From the NCBI RefSeq assembly GCF_017873965.1, contig NZ_JAGGKT010000006.1, positions 168,495 through 232,494 of the forward strand: a DNA stretch of 64,000 bases. Reading direction: 5' to 3'. Positions within the stretch are counted from its first letter, which is position 1. Each line of letters opens with the position of its first letter. Below the pieces are notes generated by a model, which had not been told where the DNA came from, did no database searches, and saw nothing but the letters and a program-made list of their open reading frames with translations. The translations under genes and the position numbers were made by a program. The DNA comes from Ammoniphilus resinae (GTDB lineage: Bacteria > Bacillota > Bacilli > Aneurinibacillales > RAOX-1). Shown here piece by piece: positions 1 through 9,421 of the stretch.

Positions 1-1299
1 GAATGGATTGCCAGGGCGATGGGGAACGATAAGCTTATCCTGCCTATTCGAAGTGTGTCTTTTGCATTATTAATTGTCCCCCCAATGGCTGCCATGCGGG
101 GGTATTTTCAGGGACATCAGAATATGATGCCCACTGCGGTATCCCAAGTGATTGAGCAAACCATTCGAGTAACGACTATTATTTTTCTGGCCTATTGGTT
201 TATGCGGACGACCGGAAATGAATATCTGGCAGGTGCTGGGGCCGTATTCGGGGCTTTCACAGGAGCCTGTGCCAGTTTCCTTGTGCTTCTATTCTTTTGG
301 AGAAAAAATCGGGTAAATAAAAAGTCAGAAGTGAAATCGCCCAACAAAACAAAAGAAGACACTGTCTGGCAACTGATAAAAACGATCGTCTACTATTCGC
401 TTCCCATTTGTTTTGGGGCTTTGGCCCTTCCTTTGCTGCAGCTTTCTGATTCGTTTACAGTGGCCAATCTGTTGATTAGGGGAGGGATCCCAGCGGAAGA
501 AGCGAATATTTTGAAGGGTGTTTTTGACCGTGGCCAGCCGTTGGTTGCTTTTGGCGCCTTTTTTGCTACAGCCTTGTCCTTGTCCCTTGTCCCTGCGATT
601 GCGGAGGCAAGGGTGCGGCGTGATGATGCGGCGATTAAAAATCGAACGGAATTGGCACTGAGACTGACCTTGTTAATTGGGCTGCCCACATCCATCGGGT
701 TAGCGGTAGTGGCTGAACCTGTAAATATTATGCTTTATCAAAATGACAAGGGTACCGTCACGTTAATTGTGCTAGCCTTTACTACCATTTTCTCCACCTT
801 GGGCATTGCTTCGGCTGGAATCCTACAGGGCTTGGGGCAGGTCATGCTGCCGGCCAAATATTTGTTTGTTGCTGTTTTCATCAAAGTCATACTCAACATT
901 ATTCTTATTCCGCTAATGGGGATTACAGGGGCGGCGCTTGCTACGGTGTTAGCTTATAGTGTATCAGCGATTCTAAATATCCAAGCAGTCTGCCATTATA
1001 CAGGTGTAAGACTTCGTTTTAAGGCTTTCTTTATAAAACCTATGTTATCTGTATTCATCATGGGAATCCTGGTTTGGTTGATTCAGCCGATGACGATGAA
1101 GATGCTGGTTGGAATCGTCACCACCTATCGTCTCTATTTTTCGATTGTTGCCCTGATTGCCGTTTTATTTGGGGTTATTATATACGGGATGAGCTTATTG
1201 CTAACAGGTTCAATCACCAAAAAAGATATGCAGTCGATTCCAAAATTAAATAAATGGATCCCATTCTTAGACCGCTTCGGCCTTCTTCGGGATTCATAA
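1..1299 (+). CDS. spoVB: SpoVB/MurJ-like polysaccharide flippase, 5' end cut by window
   Basis: The reading frame is open from the first base of the window, so this is the C-terminal 432 residues of a longer protein (SpoVB is usually about 520 residues); the ATG at 19 is internal. The sequence is a run of hydrophobic helices with basic loops, typical of the MATE/MOP exporter superfamily. SpoVB is a membrane protein of the forespore-engulfing mother cell needed for spore cortex peptidoglycan, probably as a lipid-linked precursor flippase. The assignment rests on the fold and on the following gene order mazG-rlbA-yabP-yabQ-divIC, which follows spoVB in Bacillus. The next gene begins 14 bp after the stop, suggesting cotranscription. 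A general MurJ-type flippase is the alternative. Confidence 0.88.
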   Translation, partial: EWIARAMGNDKLILPIRSVSFALLIVPPMAAMRGYFQGHQNMMPTAVSQVIEQTIRVTTIIFLAYWFMRTTGNEYLAGAGAVFGAFTGACASFLVLLFFWRKNRVNKKSEVKSPNKTKEDTVWQLIKTIVYYSLPICFGALALPLLQLSDSFTVANLLIRGGIPAEEANILKGVFDRGQPLVAFGAFFATALSLSLVPAIAEARVRRDDAAIKNRTELALRLTLLIGLPTSIGLAVVAEPVNIMLYQNDKGTVTLIVLAFTTIFSTLGIASAGILQGLGQVMLPAKYLFVAVFIKVILNIILIPLMGITGAALATVLAYSVSAILNIQAVCHYTGVRLRFKAFFIKPMLSVFIMGILVWLIQPMTMKMLVGIVTTYRLYFSIVALIAVLFGVIIYGMSLLLTGSITKKDMQSIPKLNKWIPFLDRFGLLRDS

Positions 1300-1313
1300 G
1301 AAAGGAAGATTCG

Positions 1314-2783
1314 ATGAAAAAGATTACAGTTATCGGGCTTGGAGCAGGCAACCTGGAGCAAATGCCAATCGGGGTATGGAACCGATTGAAACAGGCCTCT
1401 CACATCTATTTAAGAACAGAAAAACATCCTGTTGTTCAAGATTTAAAAGACCAGGGGATTTTATTTCACAGCTTTGATCATTTATATGAAAAGGAAGGCT
1501 CCTTTCACGATGTCTATGAACAAATAACCAAGTTACTCATTGAGAAGGCAAACGAAGAAACAGCGATTCTTTATGTTGTGCCAGGGCATCCCATGGTTGC
1601 TGAAAAAACAACACAGTTGTTATTGCAGGAAGGGCCTGCCCAGGGGGTTGACGTGGAAGTCACAGGTGGACAGAGTTTTCTTGATGCAGCCTTCACCGCT
1701 TTAAGAGTGGATCCTGTCGAAGGCTTCTCCCTGTTAGATGCAAGCAGCTTGCAGCGAGACCATCTTAATCCACACCTGCATTTATTAATTACCCAAGTGT
1801 ATGATCAACTTACGGCATCGGATGCCAAGCTTTCTCTAATGGAGGTGTTCCCCGACGATTACGAAATCATCTTGCTTTATTCCGCGGGGGTATCTGGGGA
1901 GGAGGCAGCCCATAAAATTCCTCTTTACGAGCTAGATCATCATTTCAAAAAGGTCCATAACTTGGCACTAATCTATGTGCCGCCCACTCGCGAGGAGAAG
2001 ATTCTTAACCGGCAATTTACCACCTTGCGGGATATTATTGCCATCCTTCGTGGCCCAGAAGGATGTCCTTGGGATAAAGAGCAAACCCACCAATCCATCC
2101 GTAAAAATTTAATTGAGGAAACTTATGAGGTGGCGGAGGCTATTGACTTGGAAGAACCAGATGCTTTATGTGAGGAACTAGGTGATCTTTTGATGCAGGT
2201 GATGTTGCACGGGCAAATTGCGGAAGATGAAGGAGATTTCAATGTAGAAGATATTATTCAAGTCTTAAATGAAAAATTAATTCGTCGTCACCCGCATGTA
2301 TTCGGGGAGCGAGAAGCGGAAACAAGTCAAGAGGTGGTGAAAAATTGGGAAGAAATTAAAGCGCAGGAAAAAAGAGATAAAGGCATTGATCCTACGAAGC
2401 AATCCTTGTTATCAGGAGTCCCCAAAGATCTTCCTGCGCTAATGACAGCCTATAAGCTATCCAAAAAGGCGGCAAAGGTTGGCTTTGATTGGGATCAACT
2501 GCAGGATGTCTATGCTAAGATAGAAGAAGAATTATCAGAAGTGAAAGAAGCCAAGGGTTCCGAAGAAATAAAGGAGGAATTGGGAGATTTGCTGTTTGCT
2601 GTAGCAAATTTAGCCCGCTTTCTGAAAATCGATGCAGAGGAGGCTTTGGCCTTGACTAATTTGAAATTTAAAAGGCGATTCCACTTTATCGAAGAACATC
2701 TGCAAAAACCGTTGGAAGAAGCAACATTAGACGAAATGGAATGGTTGTGGCAGGAAGCGAAAAAGAAGGAGAGAGAAGCGTGA
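1314..2783 (+). CDS. mazG: Tetrapyrrole methylase-domain / MazG nucleotide pyrophosphohydrolase fusion (YabN)
   Basis: This 489-residue protein joins an N-terminal SAM-dependent tetrapyrrole methylase-like domain (about residues 1-220, beginning [14 protein letters not shown]) to two MazG domains (about 245-365 and 385-485). Both MazG halves carry the acidic EE...EELGDLL signature that binds Mg and nucleoside triphosphates. MazG hydrolyses non-canonical or excess NTPs to NMP and PPi (house cleaning). The fusion is the normal YabN architecture in Bacillales. I use the ATG at 1314, preceded by AAAGGAAG, rather than the in-frame ATG at 1254, which lies inside spoVB. The end overlaps the GTG start of rlbA by 4 bp, indicating translational coupling. 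Confidence 0.93.
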   Translation: MKKITVIGLGAGNLEQMPIGVWNRLKQASHIYLRTEKHPVVQDLKDQGILFHSFDHLYEKEGSFHDVYEQITKLLIEKANEETAILYVVPGHPMVAEKTTQLLLQEGPAQGVDVEVTGGQSFLDAAFTALRVDPVEGFSLLDASSLQRDHLNPHLHLLITQVYDQLTASDAKLSLMEVFPDDYEIILLYSAGVSGEEAAHKIPLYELDHHFKKVHNLALIYVPPTREEKILNRQFTTLRDIIAILRGPEGCPWDKEQTHQSIRKNLIEETYEVAEAIDLEEPDALCEELGDLLMQVMLHGQIAEDEGDFNVEDIIQVLNEKLIRRHPHVFGEREAETSQEVVKNWEEIKAQEKRDKGIDPTKQSLLSGVPKDLPALMTAYKLSKKAAKVGFDWDQLQDVYAKIEEELSEVKEAKGSEEIKEELGDLLFAVANLARFLKIDAEEALALTNLKFKRRFHFIEEHLQKPLEEATLDEMEWLWQEAKKKEREA

Positions 2784-3076
2784 GATTAGATAAATATCTT
2801 AAAGTTTCCCGATTAGTTAAGCGAAGAACGATGGCAAAGGAAGTGGCTGATCAGGGACGGGTGAAAATCAATGGCAAACAAGCGAAATCGAGTACAGCTG
2901 TGAAAGTGGGCGACGAGCTGATGATTCGCTATGGAAATAAGCATGTTACAGTAAAAGTGGAGAGAATAGTCGACACAACGAAAAAAGAAGAAGCGGCAAC
3001 CATGTATACGCTCGTTTCAGAAGAGCGGATCCAGCAGGAAGCAGCAAAGGAAGACCCGGATTATCCATTTTCTTAG
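2780..3076 (+). CDS. rlbA: RNA-binding S4 domain protein RlbA (Hsp15-like, YabO)
   Basis: A 98-residue basic protein starting at a GTG that overlaps the mazG stop codon. It begins (V)[16 protein letters not shown], the classic S4 RNA-binding signature, followed by the GRVKINGK loop. The Hsp15/YabO family binds 50S subunits or stalled ribosome-nascent chain complexes. RlbA/RqcP in Bacillus is reported to act with RqcH in ribosome-associated quality control, so RqcP is an equivalent name for the family. Gene order (mazG-rlbA-yabP) matches Bacillus. The upstream in-frame ATG would lie inside mazG and is not used. Confidence 0.9.
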   Translation: MRLDKYLKVSRLVKRRTMAKEVADQGRVKINGKQAKSSTAVKVGDELMIRYGNKHVTVKVERIVDTTKKEEAATMYTLVSEERIQQEAAKEDPDYPFS

Positions 3077-3140
3077 TTCTAAACTTCGGCGAACAACCAT
3101 AACATGTACAAAAAGCACGATGGATGGAGGTTCCCCCATT

Positions 3141-3428
3141 ATGGTTGATTCGACGAAGAAGAATCCAAGACATGAAATTATGATGTTTAATCGAAAAAAA
3201 CTTGAAATCTCCGGTGTATTAAATGTAGAAAGCTTTGATAATGAAGAGTTCCTACTGGAAACGGAATGCGGGTTTCTTTGCATTAAAGGGCAGAACCTAC
3301 ATATGAAGAACTTAAGTTTGGAAACAGGACAGGTATCCATTGAGGGTTACGTCCATGACATGGGATACATTGATGAACACTCAGGGGGCTCCAAGGGCAA
3401 AGGGTTATTTGGCAGGTTGTTCAAGTGA
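3141..3428 (+). CDS. yabP: Spore protein YabP
   Basis: A 95-residue YabP/YqfC family protein. Its core (ISGVLNVESFDNEEFLLET, then KGQNLHMKNL) closely resembles B. subtilis YabP as I remember it. YabP is needed for spore formation in B. subtilis and is expressed in the mother cell; its molecular role is unknown. I choose the ATG at 3141, 10 nt after GGAGG (3126-3130); the ATG at 3120 would place the ribosome binding site inside the gene. The stop overlaps the GTG start of yabQ, so the pair is probably translationally coupled. I see no clear sigma-E promoter in the 64 bp upstream. Confidence 0.9.
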   Translation: MVDSTKKNPRHEIMMFNRKKLEISGVLNVESFDNEEFLLETECGFLCIKGQNLHMKNLSLETGQVSIEGYVHDMGYIDEHSGGSKGKGLFGRLFK

Positions 3429-4012
3429 ACATCGAGACCCAACTGGTAACCATGATTTTAATGGTAGCCTGTGGAGTCACCATGGGACTATTATATGATA
3501 CTTACCGGGTAATGAAGGGGCAGACTGGTATGGAAGGGCTACTGGTACTGATCTGCGACCTTTTATTTTGGGCAAGCTGTACTTTTCTTGTATTTGGAAC
3601 CCTGTTAAGAATTAACGAAGGAATTGTCCGAATCTATCTTTTTCTGGGAATGGGAATTGGGGCATGGTTGTATTTTGTTCTTTTTCATACCTTTTATATT
3701 AAATGGTTTTTGCGATTTATCCGTTTAGTCAAGGCGATCTATCGTTTTGTCGTGCGAACAATTGAAATCTTGCTGGTTAAACCGCTGATTTTTTTATATA
3801 AAGTCGTAGTTGCCGTCATCGTGGCGATTGCCCTTTTTATTTGGAGGATCCTTTTATTCATCTATCAGCTTTTTAAAAAAATCTTTATTCCTTCCGGAAA
3901 ATATGTGAAAAACTTGGGGGGGAAAGCACTTTCCTCATCAAAGAAAAAGGGAGCAGGATTTTTAAAACGGTTGGCGAAACTATTTAGACGAGACAAAACA
4001 AAAGACGAATGA
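3425..4012 (+). CDS. yabQ: Spore cortex biosynthesis protein YabQ
   Basis: A 195-residue membrane protein with a GTG start overlapping the yabP stop. It has about four to five hydrophobic segments in residues 1-150 and a strongly basic C-terminal tail rich in Lys and Arg. YabQ is a sporulation membrane protein required for spore cortex formation and localised to the membranes around the forespore. Identity rests on the membrane topology and the conserved yabP-yabQ-divIC order. The next gene starts 11 bp downstream. Confidence 0.88.
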   Translation: MNIETQLVTMILMVACGVTMGLLYDTYRVMKGQTGMEGLLVLICDLLFWASCTFLVFGTLLRINEGIVRIYLFLGMGIGAWLYFVLFHTFYIKWFLRFIRLVKAIYRFVVRTIEILLVKPLIFLYKVVVAVIVAIALFIWRILLFIYQLFKKIFIPSGKYVKNLGGKALSSSKKKGAGFLKRLAKLFRRDKTKDE

Positions 4013-4023
4013 GGTGCCAACCA

Positions 4024-4335
4024 ATGAATGATCTGGATTCTTCCTTGAATAGGATGAAGGGTCAAAAAAGAAGACTGCGAGTTTTGGGAGTAGTCATTAC
4101 AGCTTTTTGTCTTTGGGCCGGCTTCACTTGGTATGATCAGCAAGCAACCCTCCTTGAGAAGAAGGAGGAACTGAAAGAGGTGCAGCAACTAGCAGACCAG
4201 GTAAAATTGGAGAATGACGAACTGAAATATCAAGTCAGCAGGCTAAATGATCGTGATTATATTGCTGAGATCGCCCGACGCGACTATTATTTATCCAAAC
4301 CAGGGGAGATTATTTTCTTAACTCCGGATCGCTAG
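4024..4335 (+). CDS. divIC: Cell division protein DivIC (FtsB-like)
   Basis: A 103-residue bitopic membrane protein: short cytoplasmic N-terminus, one transmembrane helix (about residues 22-40), then an extracellular coiled coil (about 45-80) and a short C-terminal segment ending near KPGEI(I)F, the usual FtsB/DivIC pattern. DivIC works with FtsL and DivIB in the divisome to activate septal wall synthesis. The ATG at 4024 is preceded by GAGGTG at 4011-4016; the upstream ATG at 4009 has no suitable site. The S1-domain gene yabR that follows divIC in B. subtilis is not present here. Confidence 0.9.
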   Translation: MNDLDSSLNRMKGQKRRLRVLGVVITAFCLWAGFTWYDQQATLLEKKEELKEVQQLADQVKLENDELKYQVSRLNDRDYIAEIARRDYYLSKPGEIIFLTPDR

Positions 4336-4353
4336 GGGCATCGTTAAACAAAT

Positions 4354-4381
4354 AGAAGAGGTTGTTCCTGCAACTTCTTCT
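4354..4381 (+). terminator. Hairpin after divIC, probable transcription end
   Basis: AGAAGAGGTTG and CAACTTCTTCT form an 11-bp stem with one G-U pair and a 6-nt loop. The T tract after it is poor (AGTCTATCCTTT), so termination may be partial. It separates the yabPQ-divIC transcript from the spoIIE promoter. Confidence 0.5.
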
Positions 4382-4693
4382 AGTCTATCCTTTAATCCCT
4401 AGGTTTCTTCTTCCTCGTTATCCTTCAAGTTAATACCGAAATGAATTTCTCTCCAGTATCTACTTTCATCCCATTTCGATGCTAATATCGACATTCATTT
4501 ACAGTTTCATAGCTAGTTTTTCCTAAACCAAACATCGATTCTCCTTAAATATGCTGTACGATCTATATTTATGTTGAGCACAGCCGCAATTTGTCGGAAA
4601 GTTTTTGGAATATGATCTGAGGGTTTGACAAAATTTACAAGTCTGCACAGATATAATCAAACACAACAAAACAAATCGGGTGGTGTGATGATT
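4382..4693 (+). promoter_or_regulatory. spoIIE promoter with 21-bp spacer and Spo0A boxes
   Basis: TTGACA (4625-4630) and TATAAT (4652-4657) are perfect sigma-A hexamers separated by 21 bp. The spoIIE promoter of B. subtilis has the same unusual long spacing and needs phosphorylated Spo0A. Candidate 0A boxes are TTTGTCGGAA at 4590-4599 (consensus TTTGNCGAA, one mismatch), TTTGACAAA overlapping the -35, and ATCGACA on the other orientation at 4487-4493. The rest of this AT-rich 312-bp stretch holds no gene or tRNA that I can see. Confidence 0.8.
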
Positions 4694-7180
4694 ATGTCTC
4701 GCTTTCAAGCGGTAGCGGCCAACGTCGGTCAAAAAATGTTCTTTCCGATCCAATTCCTTATGCTTAAAGTCAATATGATCATGGAAAAGTGGGTTCAACG
4801 ACTTGGTATATTTCATATTTTAATGGGATATCTACTTGGACGAGCCCTAATCTTACAGGAACTAGCGCCATTTGCAGCTGCCTATTTTATTGTGGTTTAC
4901 TTTCTGCGCCGCGATAAGGTGTTCCTCACTGCGATGGCCCTGCTTTTAGGTGCAGCCTCGAGATCGTCCGAGCATGCCCTAATCATTTTCTTAAATATAT
5001 CGCTAGCCTTTGCATTTTTACAGGTTATGGAACGAATGAGGAAAAAAGAATTGAACCATGCGCCCTTTATTGTGTTGACTTCCATCTTTCTCAGTCATCT
5101 TTGCTATACCTATTTCAAAGGGGAACTGACCGTTTATGCGGCGTCCATGCATTTTGTGGAAGCCATTCTGGCAATGATTTTGACACTGATCTTTGTCCAG
5201 TCATTACCTTTTTTAACGAGTAAAAAGTATCATCATGAGTTAAAAACAGAAGAAATCGTTTGTCTAGTGATATTACTAGCGTCAGTAATGACCGGGACCA
5301 TCGGTTGGCAGATACAGGATATAGCGGTACAAAGTGTTCTTGCTAAGTACTTGGTTCTCCTTTTGGCATTTGTTGGGGGAGGGATGATCGGGGCAACAGT
5401 TGGGGTTATTACAGGGGTGATTATTAGTCTTGCTGATATTTGGCAAATCGAACAAATCAGCCTTTTAGCCTTTGCAGGGTTATTGGCAGGTCTATTAAAA
5501 GAAGGAAAGCGTTTCGGTGCAGCCTTAGGAATGTTAATGGGTTCTGCGATCATCATCTTTTATGTAGGGGACAAGCAGTCCATTATCCTCACTAGCATGG
5601 AAACATTGATTGGAATTCTGGCCTTTTTGCTTACTCCAAAGTACTTTGTCCAGCAGATTTCTCGGTTTATACCAGGGACAGAAGAAAACGCCAAATCGCA
5701 GTATGAATATATGAAAAAGGTTCGCGATGTCACGGTGAAAAAAATTATGAAGTTTTCCACGCTGTTCCAGCAATTATCCGATGCTTTTAACTATGTATCT
5801 GTGCAGGAGAAGCAAAATGAAGAGGAAACTAATCCGTTGGACATGCATGAGTTTATGGCGAAGATAACCGAGAGATCCTGCCAGACCTGTTGGAAAAAAG
5901 ATAAATGTTGGTCTGAACAGGATTCGGAGGCGACCATTCAAATCTTGGGTGAACTAATTCAGCAGCTGGATGTGTATGGGGGCTTTGATCGAGAACGGAT
6001 GGAGACCCCTTATCAGACAGCTTGTACAAATAAAGATCGTTTGGAAGGTGTGATTCGTGACGAATACACACAGTTGCGGGAAAGTTTGTTTTTACAAAAA
6101 CAAGTAAAGGATAGTCGGCGTCTTGTTGCCGATCAATTATCTGGTGTGTCAGGTGTAATGTTGAATTTTGCTAATGAATTAAAAAGGGAGGGAATCGATC
6201 TATCACTGCAGGAGCAGCAAATCTTAAGTGCGTTGGAGAATATTGGATTGTCTGTACAGAAGGTAAATATTCTAAGTCTGGAGGAGGGGAAAGTTGACAT
6301 CGAAATTACGCAGCCTGTCTGTGATGGCCATGTCCAGTGTGAAAGCATTATAGCCCCCATGCTTACATCGATCGTCGGGGAAAATATCGCGGTGAAAAGC
6401 AAAGAATGCAATACGGTCGGGGATGGGACCTGTACGGTCATTCTCGGCTCGGAAAAGAACTATCGAGTAAGTTCTTACGGGACAGGAATCGCAAAAGATG
6501 GAAAATTGGTTTCAGGAGATTGTTTTATGACCATGGAATTGGGCAGCGGCAAATATATTATGGCGATTAGTGATGGCATGGGGAATGGAGACCGAGCCCA
6601 TATGGAAAGCACTTCTACCCTGGATCTAATGAAGGAACTATTGGAAGTGGGTCTTGATGAATCACTAGCGATTAAATCGGTCAATACCGTGCTCTCCCTT
6701 AGATCACCTGACGAAATTTTTGCCACGGTTGATTTGGCGATTGTCGATCAATATACAGGAAACACAAAGTTTATTAAAACGGGATCAACACCGAGCTTTA
6801 TTAAACGTGGAAAGGAGGTCCTGTCAATTACGGCTAATAATCTGCCAATTGGGATTATTGAAGACATAGAGGTAGATGTAGTGACGGAAACACTTAAACC
6901 AGGTGATCTGTTGATCATGGTATCTGATGGCCTTCTAGAGGCTCCCACACAAATTGAAAACAAGGAGATGTGGTTCAAGAGGGTGATCTCGGAATTAAAG
7001 ACGGAGGAACCAGAAGAAGTGGCCGATATACTAATTGAAAGGGTGATTCGCAGCAAGTTTGGGGAAATTGACGATGATATGACGGTTTTAGTAGCAAGTG
7101 TCGACCAGTTTGTTCCAAGGTGGGGGACATTCCCAATGCCAGGGTTGGAAAAAATTCAGCGTCCCAAGCGGGTGAGTTAA
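4694..7180 (+). CDS. spoIIE: Stage II sporulation protein E, PP2C-type phosphatase
   Basis: An 828-residue protein with about ten transmembrane helices in residues 1-330, a central regulatory region containing a CQTCW...KCW cysteine cluster, and a C-terminal PP2C phosphatase domain (about 590-810) with the metal-binding ISDGMGNG motif (D627) and a late DDDMTVLV motif. SpoIIE dephosphorylates SpoIIAA-P in the forespore to release sigma-F and also interacts with FtsZ at the polar septum. The start is ATG 4694 (10 nt from GGTGG); ATG 4688 is possible. The yabS and yabT genes that follow spoIIE in B. subtilis are missing; tilS comes next. Confidence 0.95.
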   Translation: MSRFQAVAANVGQKMFFPIQFLMLKVNMIMEKWVQRLGIFHILMGYLLGRALILQELAPFAAAYFIVVYFLRRDKVFLTAMALLLGAASRSSEHALIIFLNISLAFAFLQVMERMRKKELNHAPFIVLTSIFLSHLCYTYFKGELTVYAASMHFVEAILAMILTLIFVQSLPFLTSKKYHHELKTEEIVCLVILLASVMTGTIGWQIQDIAVQSVLAKYLVLLLAFVGGGMIGATVGVITGVIISLADIWQIEQISLLAFAGLLAGLLKEGKRFGAALGMLMGSAIIIFYVGDKQSIILTSMETLIGILAFLLTPKYFVQQISRFIPGTEENAKSQYEYMKKVRDVTVKKIMKFSTLFQQLSDAFNYVSVQEKQNEEETNPLDMHEFMAKITERSCQTCWKKDKCWSEQDSEATIQILGELIQQLDVYGGFDRERMETPYQTACTNKDRLEGVIRDEYTQLRESLFLQKQVKDSRRLVADQLSGVSGVMLNFANELKREGIDLSLQEQQILSALENIGLSVQKVNILSLEEGKVDIEITQPVCDGHVQCESIIAPMLTSIVGENIAVKSKECNTVGDGTCTVILGSEKNYRVSSYGTGIAKDGKLVSGDCFMTMELGSGKYIMAISDGMGNGDRAHMESTSTLDLMKELLEVGLDESLAIKSVNTVLSLRSPDEIFATVDLAIVDQYTGNTKFIKTGSTPSFIKRGKEVLSITANNLPIGIIEDIEVDVVTETLKPGDLLIMVSDGLLEAPTQIENKEMWFKRVISELKTEEPEEVADILIERVIRSKFGEIDDDMTVLVASVDQFVPRWGTFPMPGLEKIQRPKRVS

Positions 7181-7243
7181 ACAAAAAATTGTATGATCAG
7201 ACGGCTTTTTGCCCATAATGAACATGGAGATAAAGGGTGAGAC

Positions 7244-7278
7244 AGCTCAAGGGTGATTTTCACCTTTGGGCTTTCTTC
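7244..7278 (+). terminator. Intrinsic terminator of spoIIE
   Basis: AGCTCAAGGGTGA pairs with TCACCTTTGGGCT (two G-U pairs, short loop) and is followed by TTCTTC. It lies 64 bp after the spoIIE stop. Confidence 0.65.
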
Positions 7279-7287
7279 GTGCTTGGC

Positions 7288-7318
7288 TTCGCAATACAAC
7301 TGGAAGGTATGATATAAT
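7288..7318 (+). promoter_or_regulatory. Probable tilS promoter
   Basis: An extended -10 element TGATATAAT ends at 7318. The -35 region is weak (TTCGCA at 7288-7293, 19-bp spacing). It lies just behind the spoIIE terminator and 51 bp before the tilS start. Confidence 0.55.
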
Positions 7319-7369
7319 ACCTGAACAAGTCTGCATTCTACTTATTCTTCTTTTAGAAGGTTGATGAAA

Positions 7370-8794
7370 ATGATAAATCGCTTTCGAGATCTGCTTAAAC
7401 AAAAGAGATTGCTGTCCAAACACGAAAAAATTTTGGTTGGCGTTTCTGGAGGGGTAGACTCCCTCGTCCTCCTCGATGTTCTGCATAAGCTATCGAAGGA
7501 AGAACAATGGACGGTCTGTGCCGCCCATCTAGATCATCAGTTTCGTGGACAGGAATCCGCTGAGGATGCCCGCTATGTTCAGCAATTTTGCAAGGAACGA
7601 AATATTCCCTGTGCTACCGAGAGTATTGATGTCCCGAAGTTGATTAAGGACTCGAAAGAAAATCCGCAAGAAGTGGCAAGGAAGGCTCGCTACGAGTTTT
7701 ACCACCGTGCCGCGAACCAATTCCAGCTAAACAAATTGGCGCTTGCCCACCACGCAAATGATCAGGCTGAGACAGTACTCATGAGAATTTTGCGCGGCAC
7801 AGGAATGGAAGGAATGGCCGGGATTCCCGAACAGCGCGAAGAAAATGGACTCCTTATTGTCCGCCCCTTTTTAACCATTTTCAAGGATGAATTAGAACAT
7901 TACGCTGAGACCTACGGGATCATCCCACGGTTAGACAGTAGCAATCTAAAAACAAAATATCGCCGGAATTTTATTCGACTGAAATTATTTCCGCTTCTCG
8001 AGAAGGAGATCAATCCTTCTGTGCAAACAGCGTTGTTACATCTAGGGGAGATTGTCCAAGGGGAAAATGAACTGATTCAAGAAATGAGCAAAGATAAACT
8101 AAAAGCAATCATCAAATGGAAGAAACATAATAAAATTGTAATCAAGGGAAAACTATTCCTATCCCATCACCTTGCTTTACAAAGGAGGATGATTAAACTA
8201 ATATTTAGTTATCTGCTGCAAGAGCAGCAGAATTTAGGATTTATACATATAGATCAAGTCTGCGGTTGGATCCGTGAAGGTCGAACATCCACGGAGTTAG
8301 TGTTGCCACATGGGTTGTTTGCCTGGAAAGAGTATGACGATATTATTTTTTCTTTTGAGCAGTATCCTAAGCAGAATCAAGAATATATCTATAAAGTTCT
8401 TATTCCAGGAAATACATATATTAAAGAGCTTGGCGTTTCTATTGATACACGGTTGGATAGCTGGAGTGATACAGTATCCAATGTTAGTGAAGATCGATTC
8501 ACCGCGGTATTTGACTGGGAAGCGATTCAAGGAGATTTGATCTTGAGAACTCGAAAAACGGGTGACCGCATGACTCTGTTAGGGATGTCCGGACACAAAA
8601 AGGTTAAAGACATTATGATCGATGCCAAGGTTTCGCGTGGACATCGAGAGTTGCTTCCACTTCTTTGTGATCAGAAACAAATTCTTTGGATCCCTGGTCT
8701 ACGAAGATCAAACCTGGCTGTCCCTACTCCTCAAACCAAGCAGATACTGACTGTAAGAATACAACCATTTAGCTTTGATAACTTTGGGAGGTAA
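7370..8794 (+). CDS. tilS: tRNA(Ile)-lysidine synthetase
   Basis: A 474-residue PP-loop ATPase with the SGGVDS motif at residues 26-31, followed by the TilS-specific middle domain and a C-terminal domain containing [18 protein letters not shown]. TilS attaches lysine to C34 of tRNA(Ile) with CAU anticodon so that it reads AUA instead of AUG; it is essential. The ATG at 7370 is 9 nt from AGAAGG (7355-7360), better than the closer ATG at 7364. The stop is 2 bp before the hpt start, and the hpt ribosome binding site lies in the tilS end, as in the Bacillus tilS-hpt-ftsH cluster. Confidence 0.95.
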   Translation: MINRFRDLLKQKRLLSKHEKILVGVSGGVDSLVLLDVLHKLSKEEQWTVCAAHLDHQFRGQESAEDARYVQQFCKERNIPCATESIDVPKLIKDSKENPQEVARKARYEFYHRAANQFQLNKLALAHHANDQAETVLMRILRGTGMEGMAGIPEQREENGLLIVRPFLTIFKDELEHYAETYGIIPRLDSSNLKTKYRRNFIRLKLFPLLEKEINPSVQTALLHLGEIVQGENELIQEMSKDKLKAIIKWKKHNKIVIKGKLFLSHHLALQRRMIKLIFSYLLQEQQNLGFIHIDQVCGWIREGRTSTELVLPHGLFAWKEYDDIIFSFEQYPKQNQEYIYKVLIPGNTYIKELGVSIDTRLDSWSDTVSNVSEDRFTAVFDWEAIQGDLILRTRKTGDRMTLLGMSGHKKVKDIMIDAKVSRGHRELLPLLCDQKQILWIPGLRRSNLAVPTPQTKQILTVRIQPFSFDNFGR

Positions 8795-8796
8795 GC

Positions 8797-9336
8797 ATGG
8801 AAAACGACATTCTAGATGTGCTGCTAAGTGAAGAAGAAATTCAACTGAAAATAAAGGAATTGGGCAGGGTAATCAGCGAAGATTATAAAGGGAAAAATCC
8901 TTTGGTAATCTGTGTTCTGAAAGGCGCAGCTCCTTTTATGTCGGATCTGATCAAGAGGATTTCCATTCATATGGAAATGGATTTTATGGCTGTGTCCAGC
9001 TATGGTGCTTCAACGGTTTCATCTGGAGAGGTCCGCATTATTAAAGATTTGGATGCAAGCGTTGAGGGGAGACATATTCTGCTCGTTGAAGATATTATTG
9101 ACAGTGGATTGACGCTAAGTTATCTGCTTGATCTTCTCCATAGAAGGAAAGCAGCCAGCGTAAAGATCATCACCCTTCTTGATAAACCACATAATCGTAA
9201 GATTGAACTGAAACCGGATTACTGCGGATTTATCGTGCCTGATGAATTTGTGGTGGGATACGGTTTGGATTATGCAGAACGGTATCGGAATCTGCCCTAT
9301 ATCGGAATCCTTAAACCTGAAGTATATACAAGCTAG
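8797..9336 (+). CDS. hpt: Hypoxanthine(-guanine) phosphoribosyltransferase
   Basis: A 179-residue type I phosphoribosyltransferase with the PRPP-binding signature [10 protein letters not shown] (E98, D99, D102). It converts hypoxanthine and guanine to IMP and GMP in purine salvage. In B. subtilis HprT also interacts with TilS, and the tight tilS-hpt spacing here fits that. Start ATG is preceded by GGGAGGT. Confidence 0.95.
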   Translation: MENDILDVLLSEEEIQLKIKELGRVISEDYKGKNPLVICVLKGAAPFMSDLIKRISIHMEMDFMAVSSYGASTVSSGEVRIIKDLDASVEGRHILLVEDIIDSGLTLSYLLDLLHRRKAASVKIITLLDKPHNRKIELKPDYCGFIVPDEFVVGYGLDYAERYRNLPYIGILKPEVYTS

Positions 9337-9356
9337 TATTTAATCTTTCACACTGG

Positions 9357-9386
9357 TTGTGGACAAAGAACAGATTATGGTAAAAT
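9357..9386 (+). promoter_or_regulatory. ftsH promoter
   Basis: TTGTGG (9357-9362), 18 bp, TAAAAT (9381-9386) with an upstream TG making an extended -10. It lies in the 85-bp hpt-ftsH gap. Confidence 0.6.
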
Positions 9387-9421
9387 AATATGAGTGCTGT
9401 TGTCGTGAGAGGAGGTCAGCG

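Noticed and set aside
1254..1313. Upstream start for mazG
   Set aside because: It would overlap spoVB by 46 bp and add residues not found in MazG/YabN; the ATG at 1314 has a ribosome binding site.
4382..4620. tRNA genes between divIC and spoIIE as in B. subtilis
   Set aside because: No cloverleaf or T-loop consensus was found; only AT-rich promoter sequence.
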